Assembly (NCBI RefSeq): GCF_001997295.1
Contig: NZ_CP019605.1
Span: forward strand, 2,914,001-2,978,000
Direction: 5' to 3'
Source: Tessaracoccus flavus
Lineage (GTDB): Bacteria > Actinomycetota > Actinomycetes > Propionibacteriales > Propionibacteriaceae
DNA length: 64,000 nt
Program-made: the position numbers and the translations under genes
Notes under the pieces: generated by a model
What the model saw: the letters and a program-made list of their open reading frames with translations, nothing else
The model's database searches: none
Told to the model about the DNA's origin: nothing
Shown: positions 26,186 through 34,749 of the stretch, piece after piece
Layout: each line of letters opens with the position of its first letter
Position numbering within the stretch: position 1 is the stretch's first letter

Positions 26186-26554
26186 TCACGACGACGAGCG
26201 CTCGATGACGCTGCGGACGTGCTTGGTGGCGAAGTGCTCCGCGACGAAGGAGAGGAACGGCACGGTGCCGGCGGCCATGATGCCCAGGAACCACTTGATC
26301 GGCCACCCGACCCTGCGCCCGAGGTCGTAGGCGGTGATCAGGAGTACGGCGTAGAGCCAGCCGTGCGGCACGCCCGTCCACGTGACCACACGACCGTCGC
26401 CCCAGATGTACTTGAGCGGGAGTCCGACGCACATGAGGATGACCAGCAGGATGCCCACCACCCAGGCCATCACCCGATAGCGCAGCAGGGCTCCACGGAT
26501 CCCGGGGATATCCTCAGGATCTACGATGTCGCTCCGCGACTCATACTCATTCAT
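26186..26554 (-). CDS. DUF3817 membrane protein
   Basis: 122 residues with three predicted membrane segments (VMAWVVGILLVILMCVGLPL, WLYAVLLITAYDL, PIKWFLGIMAAGTVPFLSFV) and the DUF3817 pattern GALLRYRVMAW...GVPHGWLYAV...EHFATKHVR. Function unknown. Transcribed away from parB and convergent with SURF1. Confidence 0.8.
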   Translation of the reverse strand: MNEYESRSDIVDPEDIPGIRGALLRYRVMAWVVGILLVILMCVGLPLKYIWGDGRVVTWTGVPHGWLYAVLLITAYDLGRRVGWPIKWFLGIMAAGTVPFLSFVAEHFATKHVRSVIERSSS

Positions 26555-26612
26555 AATTCTAGCCTTTTATCGATATATGGTTATGCCGGTTTGGCGCTCT
26601 AGCGTTTAGCCG

Positions 26613-27497
26613 CTACAGCGTTTTGCCGTCGAGGATGGCCATGATGCGCTCCAGATCGTCCCCAGACGCGAACTCGATCGTGATCTTCCCCTTGTTTCGC
26701 CCGATGTTCACCTTCACCCGCGTATCGAAGTGATCACTCAGGTGTCCCGCGATCTCCCGCTCGCGATCGCTCGGGGTACGTGGAGCTCGGCTCGCAGATC
26801 GACGCACGCCTGTCCCCCGGCCCATCGCGACGATCTCCTCCGTCGAACGCACTGACAAGCCCTCCGCCACGATTCGCTCCGCCAGGTGTTCCTGGAGCTC
26901 GGGGTCGTCGAGACCGAGCAGAGCGCGTGCATGTCCGGCTGAGAGCACCCCTGCCGCCACCTTGGATTGGACCCGTGCGGGCAGATTCAGGAGCCGCAGT
27001 GTGTTGGAGATCTGGGGTCGCGAACGGTGGATGCGTTGGCTGAGCTCCTCCTTCGTGCAGGCGAAGTCCTCCAACAGCTGCTGGTAGGCGTGCGCCTCCT
27101 CGAGGGGGTTCAGGTTGGCCCGGTGCAGGTTCTCCAGCAGGGCGTCGCGCAGCAGTGCCGTGTCGTCGGTACCGCGCACAATCGCCGGAATAGTCGCGCG
27201 GCCGGCGATCTTGCTCGCCCGCAGCCGCCGCTCCCCCATGATGAGCTCGAAGGCGTCGCGGCCCGCCCTGCGGACGACAACAGGCTGCAGCACGCCGAAC
27301 TCCGCGATCGACTCGGCCAGTTCGCCCAGTTCATCCTCGTCGAAGACCGTCCGAGGCTGCTGGGGGTTCGGTTGCACCTGGTCAACCGGGATCTCCAGAA
27401 ATACGGAACCGTCACTGAGGGCGACATCGCCCTCGTCGTCGGTCTTGGCGAACAGGTCCCCCAGACCCTTGCCCAGTCCGCTGTGTCTTGCGGCCAT
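26613..27497 (-). CDS. parB: Chromosome-partition protein ParB
   Basis: 294 residues. The start carries a lysine/glycine-rich GLGKGLGDLF that contacts ParA. The N-terminal CTPase domain includes GERRLRASKIAG, and ENLHRANLNPLEEAHAYQQL follows. The helix-turn-helix is TKEELSQRIHRSRPQISNTL (about 150-170), and the C-terminal dimerisation domain ends KGKITIEFASGDDLERIM. It binds parS and spreads as a clamp. parA lies two bases upstream; two parS sites are in and near parA. Confidence 0.97.
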   Translation of the reverse strand: MAARHSGLGKGLGDLFAKTDDEGDVALSDGSVFLEIPVDQVQPNPQQPRTVFDEDELGELAESIAEFGVLQPVVVRRAGRDAFELIMGERRLRASKIAGRATIPAIVRGTDDTALLRDALLENLHRANLNPLEEAHAYQQLLEDFACTKEELSQRIHRSRPQISNTLRLLNLPARVQSKVAAGVLSAGHARALLGLDDPELQEHLAERIVAEGLSVRSTEEIVAMGRGTGVRRSASRAPRTPSDREREIAGHLSDHFDTRVKVNIGRNKGKITIEFASGDDLERIMAILDGKTL

Positions 27498-27499
27498 GG

Positions 27500-28462
27500 T
27501 CAGACCTCCCCTCGTCGCGCGATTTCCTCTGCTGCCGCTTGGTAGGCCACAGCGCCTACCGACTTCGGCTGATACGTGATGACGGTCTGGCCGAAGCTCG
27601 GCGCCTCCGCAATGCGCACTGAGCGCGGGATTTCCGGCGTCAGCGTCTGCGTCGGGAAGTGCTTGCGCACCTCATCCGCCACCTCACGCGACAGGTTCGT
27701 GCGCTGGTCGAACATCGTGAGGAGGATGGTGCTGAGCTCCAGATCGTCGTTCAGGTTTCCTTTCACGCGCGCAATGGTGCGCATGAGCTGCGTGACACCT
27801 TCCAGAGCGTAGTACTCGCACTGGATCGGGACGAGGATCTCGGTGGACGCCACTAGCGCGTTCAACGTGAGCAGGCCAAGCGATGGTGGGCAGTCGAAGA
27901 AGATGTAGTCCACGCCGGACTCTTCGACGTACTGCTCGATTGCATCGCGCATGCGATGTTCGCGGCCCCGGAGGTTGACCAGTTCCAACTCGGCTGCAGC
28001 CAGGTCGATGGCCGCCGGCAGCACGTGCAGGTTGGGGGAGTGGGGTGAGGGCTGGGCATGCTCGATGATGCCGACGCCTTCTAGGAGCACCTCGTACGTG
28101 CCCTTCGTACCGGGCGAGTGCTCGACGCCGAGCGCGGTGGACGCGTTGCCCTGCGGGTCGGTGTCGACGACGAGGACGTTCAAGCCGCCGAGAGCGAGGG
28201 CAGTCGCAATATTCACGGTTGTCGTGGTCTTGCCCACGCCGCCCTTTTGATTGGCGACGACGAAGATCCGGGGAGAAGACGGCCGGGGGAGCGCACTCGA
28301 GGCTGTCGCATAGTCGACGATCTCGTCGCCGTACTCGTCCTCCACGCTGGCGCTGGGATCGACTGCGGCCCGACGTGGGGTCGTTTCACGTGAAACGGAC
28401 GCGTGGTCCTTCCATGGTTCGTTGTCGATCGTCGGCTTCCGCTTTCGGAAGAACAGCGCCAT
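27500..28462 (-). CDS. parA: Chromosome-partition ATPase ParA
   Basis: 320 residues. The deviant Walker A is VVANQKGGVGKTTTTVNIAT (about 68-87), with VVDTDPQGNASTALG and the Walker B FFDCPPSLG. An N-terminal extension of about 60 residues contains SVSRETTP, encoded by a parS site inside the gene. It works with ParB to move the origin regions apart. Co-directional with parB and rsmG. Confidence 0.97.
   Translation of the reverse strand: MALFFRKRKPTIDNEPWKDHASVSRETTPRRAAVDPSASVEDEYGDEIVDYATASSALPRPSSPRIFVVANQKGGVGKTTTTVNIATALALGGLNVLVVDTDPQGNASTALGVEHSPGTKGTYEVLLEGVGIIEHAQPSPHSPNLHVLPAAIDLAAAELELVNLRGREHRMRDAIEQYVEESGVDYIFFDCPPSLGLLTLNALVASTEILVPIQCEYYALEGVTQLMRTIARVKGNLNDDLELSTILLTMFDQRTNLSREVADEVRKHFPTQTLTPEIPRSVRIAEAPSFGQTVITYQPKSVGAVAYQAAAEEIARRGEV
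28383..28396. promoter_or_regulatory. parS: parS site inside parA
   Basis: GTTTCACGTGAAAC, the perfect core palindrome, flanked by C and G. It encodes part of the ParA extension, on the minus strand. Confidence 0.95.
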
Positions 28463-28549
28463 TGAGGCCTCCTCTGGGTCGAGGCGACTCTATCGAAGGT
28501 TGGTCCTGGAGCAGCAATCCCCGCGCCCCCGAGGACGCTTCCGGTGACC

Positions 28550-28563
28550 GTTTCACGTGAAAC
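28550..28563. promoter_or_regulatory. parS: parS site between parA and rsmG
   Basis: Second perfect GTTTCACGTGAAAC, also flanked by C and G, in the 172-bp interval between rsmG and parA, 167 bp from the first site. Confidence 0.95.
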
Positions 28564-28634
28564 GGCGACCTCCTAGGCACTCGCCACGCGCGCAATCGGG
28601 GCACGAGGCCAATGGGACCAACTGCCGCGATCAG

Positions 28635-29255
28635 CTACCGCGAGACCCGTATGGCGCGGGTCCCGTCGACCCCCTGGGCAGCTCTGAGCTCCAGGACCTC
28701 GGCCCTGAGCCCCAGCTTCTTGAGCAGGGGAGAGGCCCCTCTGATCTCGTCCTCAGCCGACTCGCCCTTGAGAGCAATCAATTGGCCGCCCGGCTCGAGC
28801 AGGGGAGTGGTCCAGCGAAGCAGCTTGTCCAAGGGAGCGACGGCCCGGCAGACGACGACGTCGAACCGCTCCTTCGTCTCCTCGGCGCGCGCCCGCAGCA
28901 CGCGCACACGCTCGCCGATGCCCAGTTCGTCGACGGCCAGCTCAAGGAAGTTCGACCGGCGCAGCAGCGGCTCCACCAGCGTCACGCCGAGGTCCGTCCT
29001 GGCCAAGGCCAGGGGGAGGCCGGGCAGCCCGGCCCCAGAGCCCACGTCAACCACGGTCACTCCCAGCGGGATCGGATCCACCAGTGCAAGCGAGTTCGCT
29101 ATATGCCTTGACCACAAGCGGTCGCCTTCGCGCGGACCCAGAAGGCCCCACTCAATCCCACGCGACGCCAATATATCGACATACCCGCAAAGCTCTTTGA
29201 AGCTTTGCGGGTATGCCTGTTCTATCGCGTCGCGAGAGGTGCGGTCGTCGCTCAC
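28635..29255 (-). CDS. rsmG: 16S rRNA (guanine527-N7)-methyltransferase
   Basis: 206 residues. The RsmG segment LLGPREGDRLWSRHIANSLA is followed by the SAM site VVDVGSGAGLPGLPLALA near 68-85 and the catalytic-region FDVVVCRAVAPLDKLLRW. It methylates G527 of 16S rRNA. Its start overlaps the jag stop by four bases. Confidence 0.96.
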   Translation of the reverse strand: MSDDRTSRDAIEQAYPQSFKELCGYVDILASRGIEWGLLGPREGDRLWSRHIANSLALVDPIPLGVTVVDVGSGAGLPGLPLALARTDLGVTLVEPLLRRSNFLELAVDELGIGERVRVLRARAEETKERFDVVVCRAVAPLDKLLRWTTPLLEPGGQLIALKGESAEDEIRGASPLLKKLGLRAEVLELRAAQGVDGTRAIRVSR

Positions 29256-29722
29256 GCCTTCTTCACCACGACACGGCGATTCGGAGGCTCGCCCTCGGAC
29301 TCACTGAGCAGTCCCGCGGCGGCCACTTCGTCGTGGACGATCTTCCGCTCGTAGGCGTTCAGCGGCACCATGCGCACGGGCTCGCCGCTATCCGAGACGT
29401 CGGCGATGGCGTCCTTCGCCATGGCGACCAGCTCCGCCCGACGGCGGGCCCGGTATCCGGCGACGTCCACCATCAGCCGCGAACGGTTACCGGTCTCGGT
29501 CATCACGACAAGGCGGGCGAGCTCCTGGAGGGCTTCGAGGACCTCTCCGTCCTTGCCCACGAGGCGCTCCGACTCGGTGTCGATGGCCACGAAAGCGCGG
29601 CCGTCCTGCACGGAGTTCTCGATGTCTCCGTCGAGATCGGCGATGTCGAGAAGCTCCTCGAAGTAGTCGGCGACCAGGTCGCCCTCGGCTAGAAGCTCGG
29701 CTTCAGTCTCATTGTTCGACAT
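29252..29722 (-). CDS. jag: Jag/KhpB-like RNA-binding protein (KH and R3H domains)
   Basis: 156 residues, without the long N-terminal Jag domain. A KH-like part around DTESERLVGKDGEVLEALQE, then RSRLMVDVAGYRARRRAELV and an R3H end PVRMVPLNAYERKIVHDEVA. Found between yidC and rsmG in most actinobacteria; binds RNA, with proposed links to cell-envelope synthesis. Confidence 0.92.
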   Translation of the reverse strand: MSNNETEAELLAEGDLVADYFEELLDIADLDGDIENSVQDGRAFVAIDTESERLVGKDGEVLEALQELARLVVMTETGNRSRLMVDVAGYRARRRAELVAMAKDAIADVSDSGEPVRMVPLNAYERKIVHDEVAAAGLLSESEGEPPNRRVVVKKA

Positions 29723-29760
29723 TGGTGTCCTGTCTGTAGTTCCCCGAGGGGAGTGGTCTA

Positions 29761-30885
29761 TTACTTCTTCTTGCGCGACGCGCGGGACTTGTTCTGCGGC
29801 CCACGCTGGACGATGCGGCGCCCGTCGTCGGTGGTGCGCACAGTCTGGCGCGTCACCTGCTGGCGCGTCACCTTCGGCGCGTCGTCGGTCACAGTGGCCT
29901 GCTCGTCGCCCTCTGCGGGGCTCGCGGTGGCAGTCGCGCCCTGGACGGTCCTCGGCGCGGCAGGCGCCTTTTTGGTCCGACGACGCTTCTCGGCACGGGC
30001 CAGGACGATCTGCTGGGGGTCCTTGCCCTTGGCCAGCATCCGCTCCTCCCAGTCGATGTAGGCCGGCGTGTTGGGCGCGGGGTTGTTCCGGATGAGGATG
30101 GCCTGCTGCGCGTAGGTCCAGACGTTCGACGTCAGCCAGTACACGAGCACGCCGATCGGGATGACGATGGCCGACATCGCGTAGATGAAGGGGAAGAAGT
30201 ACAGCATCATCTTCTGCATCTGCGCGGCCTGCCCGACCTGCGACTCCGGCGGCATGTTCTTGCGCATGAGCTGCACCTGCGTGAGCCAGAAGATACCCAC
30301 CATGAGGATGACCAGGACGATGGCGACGACCTGGGTGGATCCGAACGGTGTGAACGGCAAGAGGCGGTCAGCGAGGCCGGCGCCGAAGATCTCTGCCCGC
30401 TGGAGCGACTCCACCAGCTGGGGGTTCTCCTTGAAGAAGTGGCCGCGGACGTTGCCCGACGACGCCCCCTCAAGCACGCGGAACAGCGCCAGGAAGATCG
30501 GCATCTGCAGCAGCAGCGGCAGACACGACGCCATCGGGTTGACGCCTTCGCTCTGGTAGAGCTTCATGGTCTCCTGGCCGAGGCGTTCCCGGTCGGCGCC
30601 GTACTTCTTCTGCAGCTCCGCAAGCTTCGGCTGCAGCAACTGCATGTTGCGTGCCGAGTTGATCTGCTTCACGAAGAGCGGGATCAGCAGGGTGCGGATG
30701 ACCACGGTGAGGCTGACGATGGCCAGCGCCCAGTTCCACCCGTTGTCAGCACCCAGGAGGGGCGTGAAGACCGAGTGGAAGAACACCACCAGGCCGGAGA
30801 CCGCCCAGTACAGGGGCTGCATCATCGCCGACAGCAGCCCGTAGAAGCTGTCGAAGATGTTCAGTGAGACGAGTAGATCGACCAT
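29761..30885 (-). CDS. yidC: Membrane protein insertase YidC
   Basis: 374 residues, about five membrane segments. The conserved arginine of the hydrophilic groove lies in LAIVSLTVVIRTLLIPLFVK, and the family segment MASCLPLLLQMPIFLALFRV follows. Like many actinobacterial YidC proteins it lacks the large periplasmic domain and ends in a long Lys/Arg-rich tail (KNKSRASRKKK) that could contact ribosomes. It inserts and folds membrane proteins with or without SecYEG. Confidence 0.96.
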   Translation of the reverse strand: MVDLLVSLNIFDSFYGLLSAMMQPLYWAVSGLVVFFHSVFTPLLGADNGWNWALAIVSLTVVIRTLLIPLFVKQINSARNMQLLQPKLAELQKKYGADRERLGQETMKLYQSEGVNPMASCLPLLLQMPIFLALFRVLEGASSGNVRGHFFKENPQLVESLQRAEIFGAGLADRLLPFTPFGSTQVVAIVLVILMVGIFWLTQVQLMRKNMPPESQVGQAAQMQKMMLYFFPFIYAMSAIVIPIGVLVYWLTSNVWTYAQQAILIRNNPAPNTPAYIDWEERMLAKGKDPQQIVLARAEKRRRTKKAPAAPRTVQGATATASPAEGDEQATVTDDAPKVTRQQVTRQTVRTTDDGRRIVQRGPQNKSRASRKKK

Positions 30886-30897
30886 GTGGCAGCCACC

Positions 30898-31182
30898 TCA
30901 GTAGGTTTGGGGCTGGTGCGCCCCGTGTTCGTTGGAATTCTCGTGGGCCCAGGCGTCCGCTTCGGGCGTCCCGGGGACGTAGTCGACACCGCCGGCCGAC
31001 CACGGGTGGCAGCGTACGAGTCGCCGGCCGGTCAGCCAGCTTCCCCGTAGTGCGCCATGCGTTTCGACGGCACGCAGCCCGTAGGCGGAGCACGTCGGGT
31101 GGAATTTGCACACGTCGCCGTATGCCGGCGAGATGACGGCCCGCCACGCCTTGATGAACCAGATCAGTGGCTGTTTCAGCAT
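30898..31182 (-). CDS. yidD: Membrane protein insertion efficiency factor YidD
   Basis: 94 residues with the family core WRAVISPAYGDVCKFHPTCS and the Cys-containing SAYGLRAVETHG...RCHPWSAGGVDYVP. It starts on the last base of the rnpA stop (TGATG), so it is coupled to rnpA. It assists membrane protein insertion by YidC; its C-terminus is slightly extended. Confidence 0.95.
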   Translation of the reverse strand: MLKQPLIWFIKAWRAVISPAYGDVCKFHPTCSAYGLRAVETHGALRGSWLTGRRLVRCHPWSAGGVDYVPGTPEADAWAHENSNEHGAHQPQTY

Positions 31183-31523
31183 CAGGCGGCCCTTGCGTGG
31201 GCGCGGCGCCAGGCGTCGGCCAGGTGTGACGGAAGCTCGGGGGAGGAGGCGGCCTCGGGCAGTGCCCGGACGACGGCGTCCGCGGTGAACGGCGTCGGCA
31301 GCTCGAGCGTCAGGTGACGCAGGCGTCGCTTGACCCGGTTGCGCGTGACCGCACCACCGACCTTCTTGGACACAACAAAACCCACCCGGGTGGTCCCGGG
31401 TGGATCAGTGATTGTGCTGCGCAACACGTGCACCACGACCGAGGGTGTGGCAGCCCGAGCCCCCTGACGGACGGTGGCGCCGAAGTCGGCGGGTCGTTTC
31501 AGGCGACGGGGCCCGGGCAGCAC
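31182..31523 (-). CDS. rnpA: Ribonuclease P protein component
   Basis: 113 residues. Family marks are the RRLKRPADFGATVRQGARAA start and the RNR motif region VGGAVTRNRVKRRLRHL. It binds the RNase P RNA, which is not in the window, and matures tRNA 5' ends. It lies 13 bases after rpmH. Confidence 0.96.
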   Translation of the reverse strand: MLPGPRRLKRPADFGATVRQGARAATPSVVVHVLRSTITDPPGTTRVGFVVSKKVGGAVTRNRVKRRLRHLTLELPTPFTADAVVRALPEAASSPELPSHLADAWRRAHARAA

Positions 31524-31536
31524 TGACGCTCAGGCC

Positions 31537-31674
31537 TCAGGCGGACAGCTCGACGCGGCCCTTGCGGCGACGGGCGGCCAGGATGGCGCGGCCGGCGCGG
31601 GTGCGCATGCGGGTACGGAAACCGTGGGTGCGGCTGCGGCGACGGTTGCTCGGCTGGAAGGTGCGCTTGCTCAT
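31537..31674 (-). CDS. rpmH: 50S ribosomal protein L34
   Basis: 45 residues from the ATG at 31674, eight bases after GAGGGAG; the longer frame upstream is not used. Sequence [20 protein letters not shown] is L34. First gene of the rpmH-rnpA-yidD-yidC-jag-rsmG series, divergent from dnaA. Confidence 0.98.
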   Translation of the reverse strand: MSKRTFQPSNRRRSRTHGFRTRMRTRAGRAILAARRRKGRVELSA

Positions 31675-31915
31675 GGGATTGACTCCCTCAATTTCGTAGG
31701 CGTACAACTGCCCTGGTCGGGCAGGGGGAAGTGGTCGCCGGTGGAGGCGACTGGTCAACGATACGCGCCCCGAGGCCCGTTGGCCAAACCGGCTGAGCGT
31801 AGCGGGTCAACTAAACAAATAACACTGATGTAGTCCAGCCGACACACCGCCGATTCCTCGTTTCGCCTTGCGAAGCTGGCCACGGGGTACTAGTTTCGGT
31901 GTCCTGCCTCCCAGG

Positions 31916-31989
31916 TTATCCACAGGAAGACCGGCGAGGTCGGGTCGACGGGGGAGAGTTATACCCTTTGTGGACAACCTTGTGGACGA
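31916..31989. promoter_or_regulatory. DnaA boxes in the rpmH-dnaA interval
   Basis: TTATCCACA at 31916-31924 is a perfect box. TGTGGACAA at 31969-31977 and the near match TGTGGACGA at 31981-31989 are on the other strand. They lie 40-115 bases before dnaA, as expected for dnaA autoregulation. The rest of the 356-bp interval (31675-32030) shows no gene. Confidence 0.8.
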
Positions 31990-32030
31990 TTGAGCACAGA
32001 GGCGGCGTTGCCCGTCGGGAAGTGGGTGGG

Positions 32031-33386
32031 GTGAGCGAGTCACCGATGCCGGACCTGACGGTTCTCTGGGACGACGTCATCGCCGCTGCTGACGTCCCGA
32101 GCCGGGCCTGGCTCCGTCGCACCCACCCCTTCGATATGCACGGCAGCACCGTGATGCTCGCCGTCGGCGATGAAACGACCCGGGAACGCATCGAAACCAA
32201 GCTCCGAGCACAGATCGAGGATCGCCTGAGCGTTCTGCGGGGCCAGCCGACGCATCTGGCGGTCATGATCAACCCGGAACTCGTGCCGGAGCCGGCGATC
32301 GTGAGCCCCGCACCCGTGAGCGACGACGCCCCCGCGACGGTCAGCCCGCGCTCGCGCCCGCAGGACGTGCGCCTCAACCCGCGGTACACCTTCGAATCCT
32401 TCGTGGCGGGCTCGTCCAACCGGTTCGCGCACGCGGCCGCGGCCGCCGTCGCCGAGACGCCGGGCAAGTCCTACAACCCCCTGATGATCTACGGCCCATC
32501 GGGGCTGGGCAAGACCCATCTGCTCCACGCCATCGGGCACTACGTGACCAGCTACTACGAGCAGCTGCGCGTCAAGTACGTCTCGACCGAGGAGCTGACG
32601 AACGACTTCATCAACGCGATCTCGTCGAACCGGACGGCGGAGTTCCGGAGCTCCTACCGGGACGTGGACGTCCTCCTCGTCGACGACATCCAGTTCCTCG
32701 AGTCGAAGATCCAGACGCAGGAAGAGTTCTTCCACACGTTCAACACGCTGCACAACGCCCAGAAGCAGATCGTGATGACGTCCGATCGGCCGCCGAAGTT
32801 GCTCGAAGCCCTCGAACCTCGGCTCCGGTCGCGGTTCGAGTGGGGGCTGATGACCGACATCCAGCCGCCGGACCTCGAGACGCGCATCGCGATCTTGCGC
32901 AAGAAGGTCGCCTCACAGCGCCTGACCGCCGGCACCCAGGTGCTCGAGCTCATCGCGTCGCGCATCCCGACCAACATCCGCGAGCTCGAGGGAGCGCTGA
33001 CCCGCGTCGCGGCCCTCGCCAGCCTCAACCAGCAGGAGATCACCGTCCCGCTGGCCGAGCAGGTGCTCAACGATCTGATGCCCGACGACGCCACCCCCGT
33101 CGATGCCCAGACGATCATGGAGACCTCGGCGAAGTACTTCTCCATCACGATGGACGATCTGACCGGCGCGAGCCGCGTCGCCACCATCGCGTCGGCCCGG
33201 CAGATCGCGATGTACCTGTGCCGGGAGTTGACGGACCTGTCGCTGCCCAAGATCGGGCACAAGTTCGGTGGCCGCGACCATTCGACGGTGCTGCACGCCG
33301 TCCGCAAGATCAACGAGAAGATCGGCGTCGACCGCGATCTCTTCAACCAGGTCACCGAACTGACCAACCAGATCAAGCAGTCCTGA
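32031..33386 (+). CDS. dnaA: Chromosomal replication initiator DnaA
   Basis: 451 residues from the GTG at 32031 (an ATG lies five codons on). The N-terminal domain I ([20 protein letters not shown]) is followed by a Pro-rich linker, the AAA+ core with Walker [10 protein letters not shown] and Walker [12 protein letters not shown], and domain IV with the DNA-binding signature [20 protein letters not shown]. It binds DnaA boxes and opens oriC. dnaN, normally next, lies 7.3 kb away. Confidence 0.98.
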   Translation: MSESPMPDLTVLWDDVIAAADVPSRAWLRRTHPFDMHGSTVMLAVGDETTRERIETKLRAQIEDRLSVLRGQPTHLAVMINPELVPEPAIVSPAPVSDDAPATVSPRSRPQDVRLNPRYTFESFVAGSSNRFAHAAAAAVAETPGKSYNPLMIYGPSGLGKTHLLHAIGHYVTSYYEQLRVKYVSTEELTNDFINAISSNRTAEFRSSYRDVDVLLVDDIQFLESKIQTQEEFFHTFNTLHNAQKQIVMTSDRPPKLLEALEPRLRSRFEWGLMTDIQPPDLETRIAILRKKVASQRLTAGTQVLELIASRIPTNIRELEGALTRVAALASLNQQEITVPLAEQVLNDLMPDDATPVDAQTIMETSAKYFSITMDDLTGASRVATIASARQIAMYLCRELTDLSLPKIGHKFGGRDHSTVLHAVRKINEKIGVDRDLFNQVTELTNQIKQS

Positions 33387-33407
33387 TACCTGCGTACATC
33401 GGCCTCG

Positions 33408-33423
33408 ATACCGTGAGGGGTAT
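33408..33423. promoter_or_regulatory. CsoR/CstR-type operator upstream of the repressor gene
   Basis: ATACCGTGAGGGGTAT, within the inverted repeat GATACC...GGTATC at 33407-33424. It matches in length and ends the 16-mer at 36395-36410. It lies 37 bases before the repressor start, suggesting autoregulation. Confidence 0.65.
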
Positions 33424-33460
33424 CGGGTAAGATCGGGTTGAAGTAGTGAGAGGTCTCATC

Positions 33461-33721
33461 ATGCAACTCGATCAAGACGAAATGACCGCGGTGGTCAAGC
33501 GCCTCAAGCGCGCCCAGGGACAGCTGGGTGGAGTCATCCGGATGATCGAGGAGGGCCGGGGGTGCGAGGAAATCGTCACGCAGCTCGCCGCCGTTTCCAA
33601 GGCCGTGGACCGGGCCGGCTTCACGACGATCTCGATCGGGCTGCGCCAGTGCGTGGAGCGCCCCGAGGATGGCAACCTGGACACGGCCAAGATGGAGAAG
33701 CTCTTCCTGAGCCTCGCCTGA
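33461..33721 (+). CDS. CsoR-family repressor, CstR-like (persulfide sensor candidate)
   Basis: 86 residues from the ATG at 33461, eight bases after GAGAGG; a GTG at 33446 is in frame. The all-helical DUF156 pattern is clear: AVVKRLKRAQGQLGGVIRMI, RGCEEIVTQLAAVSKAVDRA, GLRQCVER. Both reactive cysteines are present (first in RGCEEI, second in LRQC), but the copper-ligand His four residues before the second Cys in CsoR is Gly here. That fits CstR-type thiol/persulfide sensing rather than Cu(I). Its operator recurs upstream of the CoA-disulfide reductase-rhodanese gene, so it probably controls that gene. Confidence 0.8.
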   Translation: MQLDQDEMTAVVKRLKRAQGQLGGVIRMIEEGRGCEEIVTQLAAVSKAVDRAGFTTISIGLRQCVERPEDGNLDTAKMEKLFLSLA

Positions 33722-33752
33722 TCTTCTGCCGACTGAGGAACGGTACATCGCT

Positions 33753-34682
33753 GTGCACGGCGTAGTCATCACCGCCTACCGGGATTTCCCCCAGCTCGCC
33801 TCTCTCCTCCGCGCGCTCCCCGACGCCCGTGTCCACGTTCACCTCGACCGGAACGCGGCCTTCACGCAGGCTCAGCGTCGGTTCCTCGAAAGCTTGGCGC
33901 ATGTCGTCGTCGCCTCGACCTACCGGGTGTCCTGGGGAGGGATCTCGCATCTGCGGGCGATCATCGACGGCGTCGAATCACTGACTCAAGAGCCCGCGAT
34001 CGAGACCATCCACATCCTCTCCGGCCAGGACTACCCCTGCCGCCCCCTCTCCACCTACTCCGACATCCGCGACCCTCAGCGGGCTTATCTCAGCCTGACG
34101 GCAGTGACGGATCAGCCGGTACTGCTCCGCCGCTTCAGGACCCGCTTCGAGTTTCCAGACCAGGATCTTCGCGACCCGGCGGTCCGCGCTGGCGATGCCC
34201 TCTCCATCGAGCGCCAGGAGCGGTCGGGGAACGTCCGAACCACCCTGGGCTCGATGCAGCGTCTCTACAAGGGCATGGTGTGGGGGTCGCTACCGGCAGA
34301 CATGGCGCGCTACTGCGTCAAAGTGGCGCGCACGGACCGCGCCTTCATGGACGACCTTGTCCACTCCCGCATCCCCGAAGAGTTCTTCTTCCAGACGGTG
34401 CTCATGAATTCCCCCCTGGCGCCCCGTGTGTCGCCGAACGCGACCACGTTCATGCTGTGGACACCTGGTCGGGCCGTCAACAGCGGTCCGGCCGTGCTCA
34501 ACATCGGGGATCTCGACCAGATCCTCGCCTCCGACAAGGTCTTCGTCCGCAAGGTCGACTCCACTGACTCGGCCGAGCTGGTGGCCGCCCTTGCAGACCG
34601 GATCGGTGCCTCACCGTGGTCGCCTCCGGTAGAGCGCAGGTTCGCGCTTTGGCGCTTCGACGCCGGCAGGGCCCGTCGCTGA
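33753..34682 (+). CDS. Core-2/I-branching-type glycosyltransferase (GT14-like)
   Basis: 309 residues from a GTG at 33753. The start HGVVITAYRDFPQLASLLRA, followed by VHVHLDRN, HILSGQDYPCRPL and late PEEFFFQTVLMNSP, is the pattern of Core-2/I-branching enzyme domains (beta-1,6-N-acetylglucosaminyltransferase family), which occur widely in bacteria with unknown acceptors. No membrane segment. It probably modifies a surface glycan. It is an unusual resident of the dnaA-dnaN interval. Confidence 0.75.
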   Translation: MHGVVITAYRDFPQLASLLRALPDARVHVHLDRNAAFTQAQRRFLESLAHVVVASTYRVSWGGISHLRAIIDGVESLTQEPAIETIHILSGQDYPCRPLSTYSDIRDPQRAYLSLTAVTDQPVLLRRFRTRFEFPDQDLRDPAVRAGDALSIERQERSGNVRTTLGSMQRLYKGMVWGSLPADMARYCVKVARTDRAFMDDLVHSRIPEEFFFQTVLMNSPLAPRVSPNATTFMLWTPGRAVNSGPAVLNIGDLDQILASDKVFVRKVDSTDSAELVAALADRIGASPWSPPVERRFALWRFDAGRARR

Positions 34683-34691
34683 AGGTACGAA

Positions 34692-34723
34692 TTCGCCCCC
34701 GTGTCGTGCGACACGGGGGCGAA
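34692..34723. terminator. Bidirectional hairpin terminator
   Basis: Perfect 14-bp arms TTCGCCCCCGTGTC (34692-34705) and GACACGGGGGCGAA (34710-34723) around GTGC, between convergent genes. Confidence 0.75.
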
Positions 34724-34749
34724 AGGCGTCACTCTGCTAGTGCCAGCTC

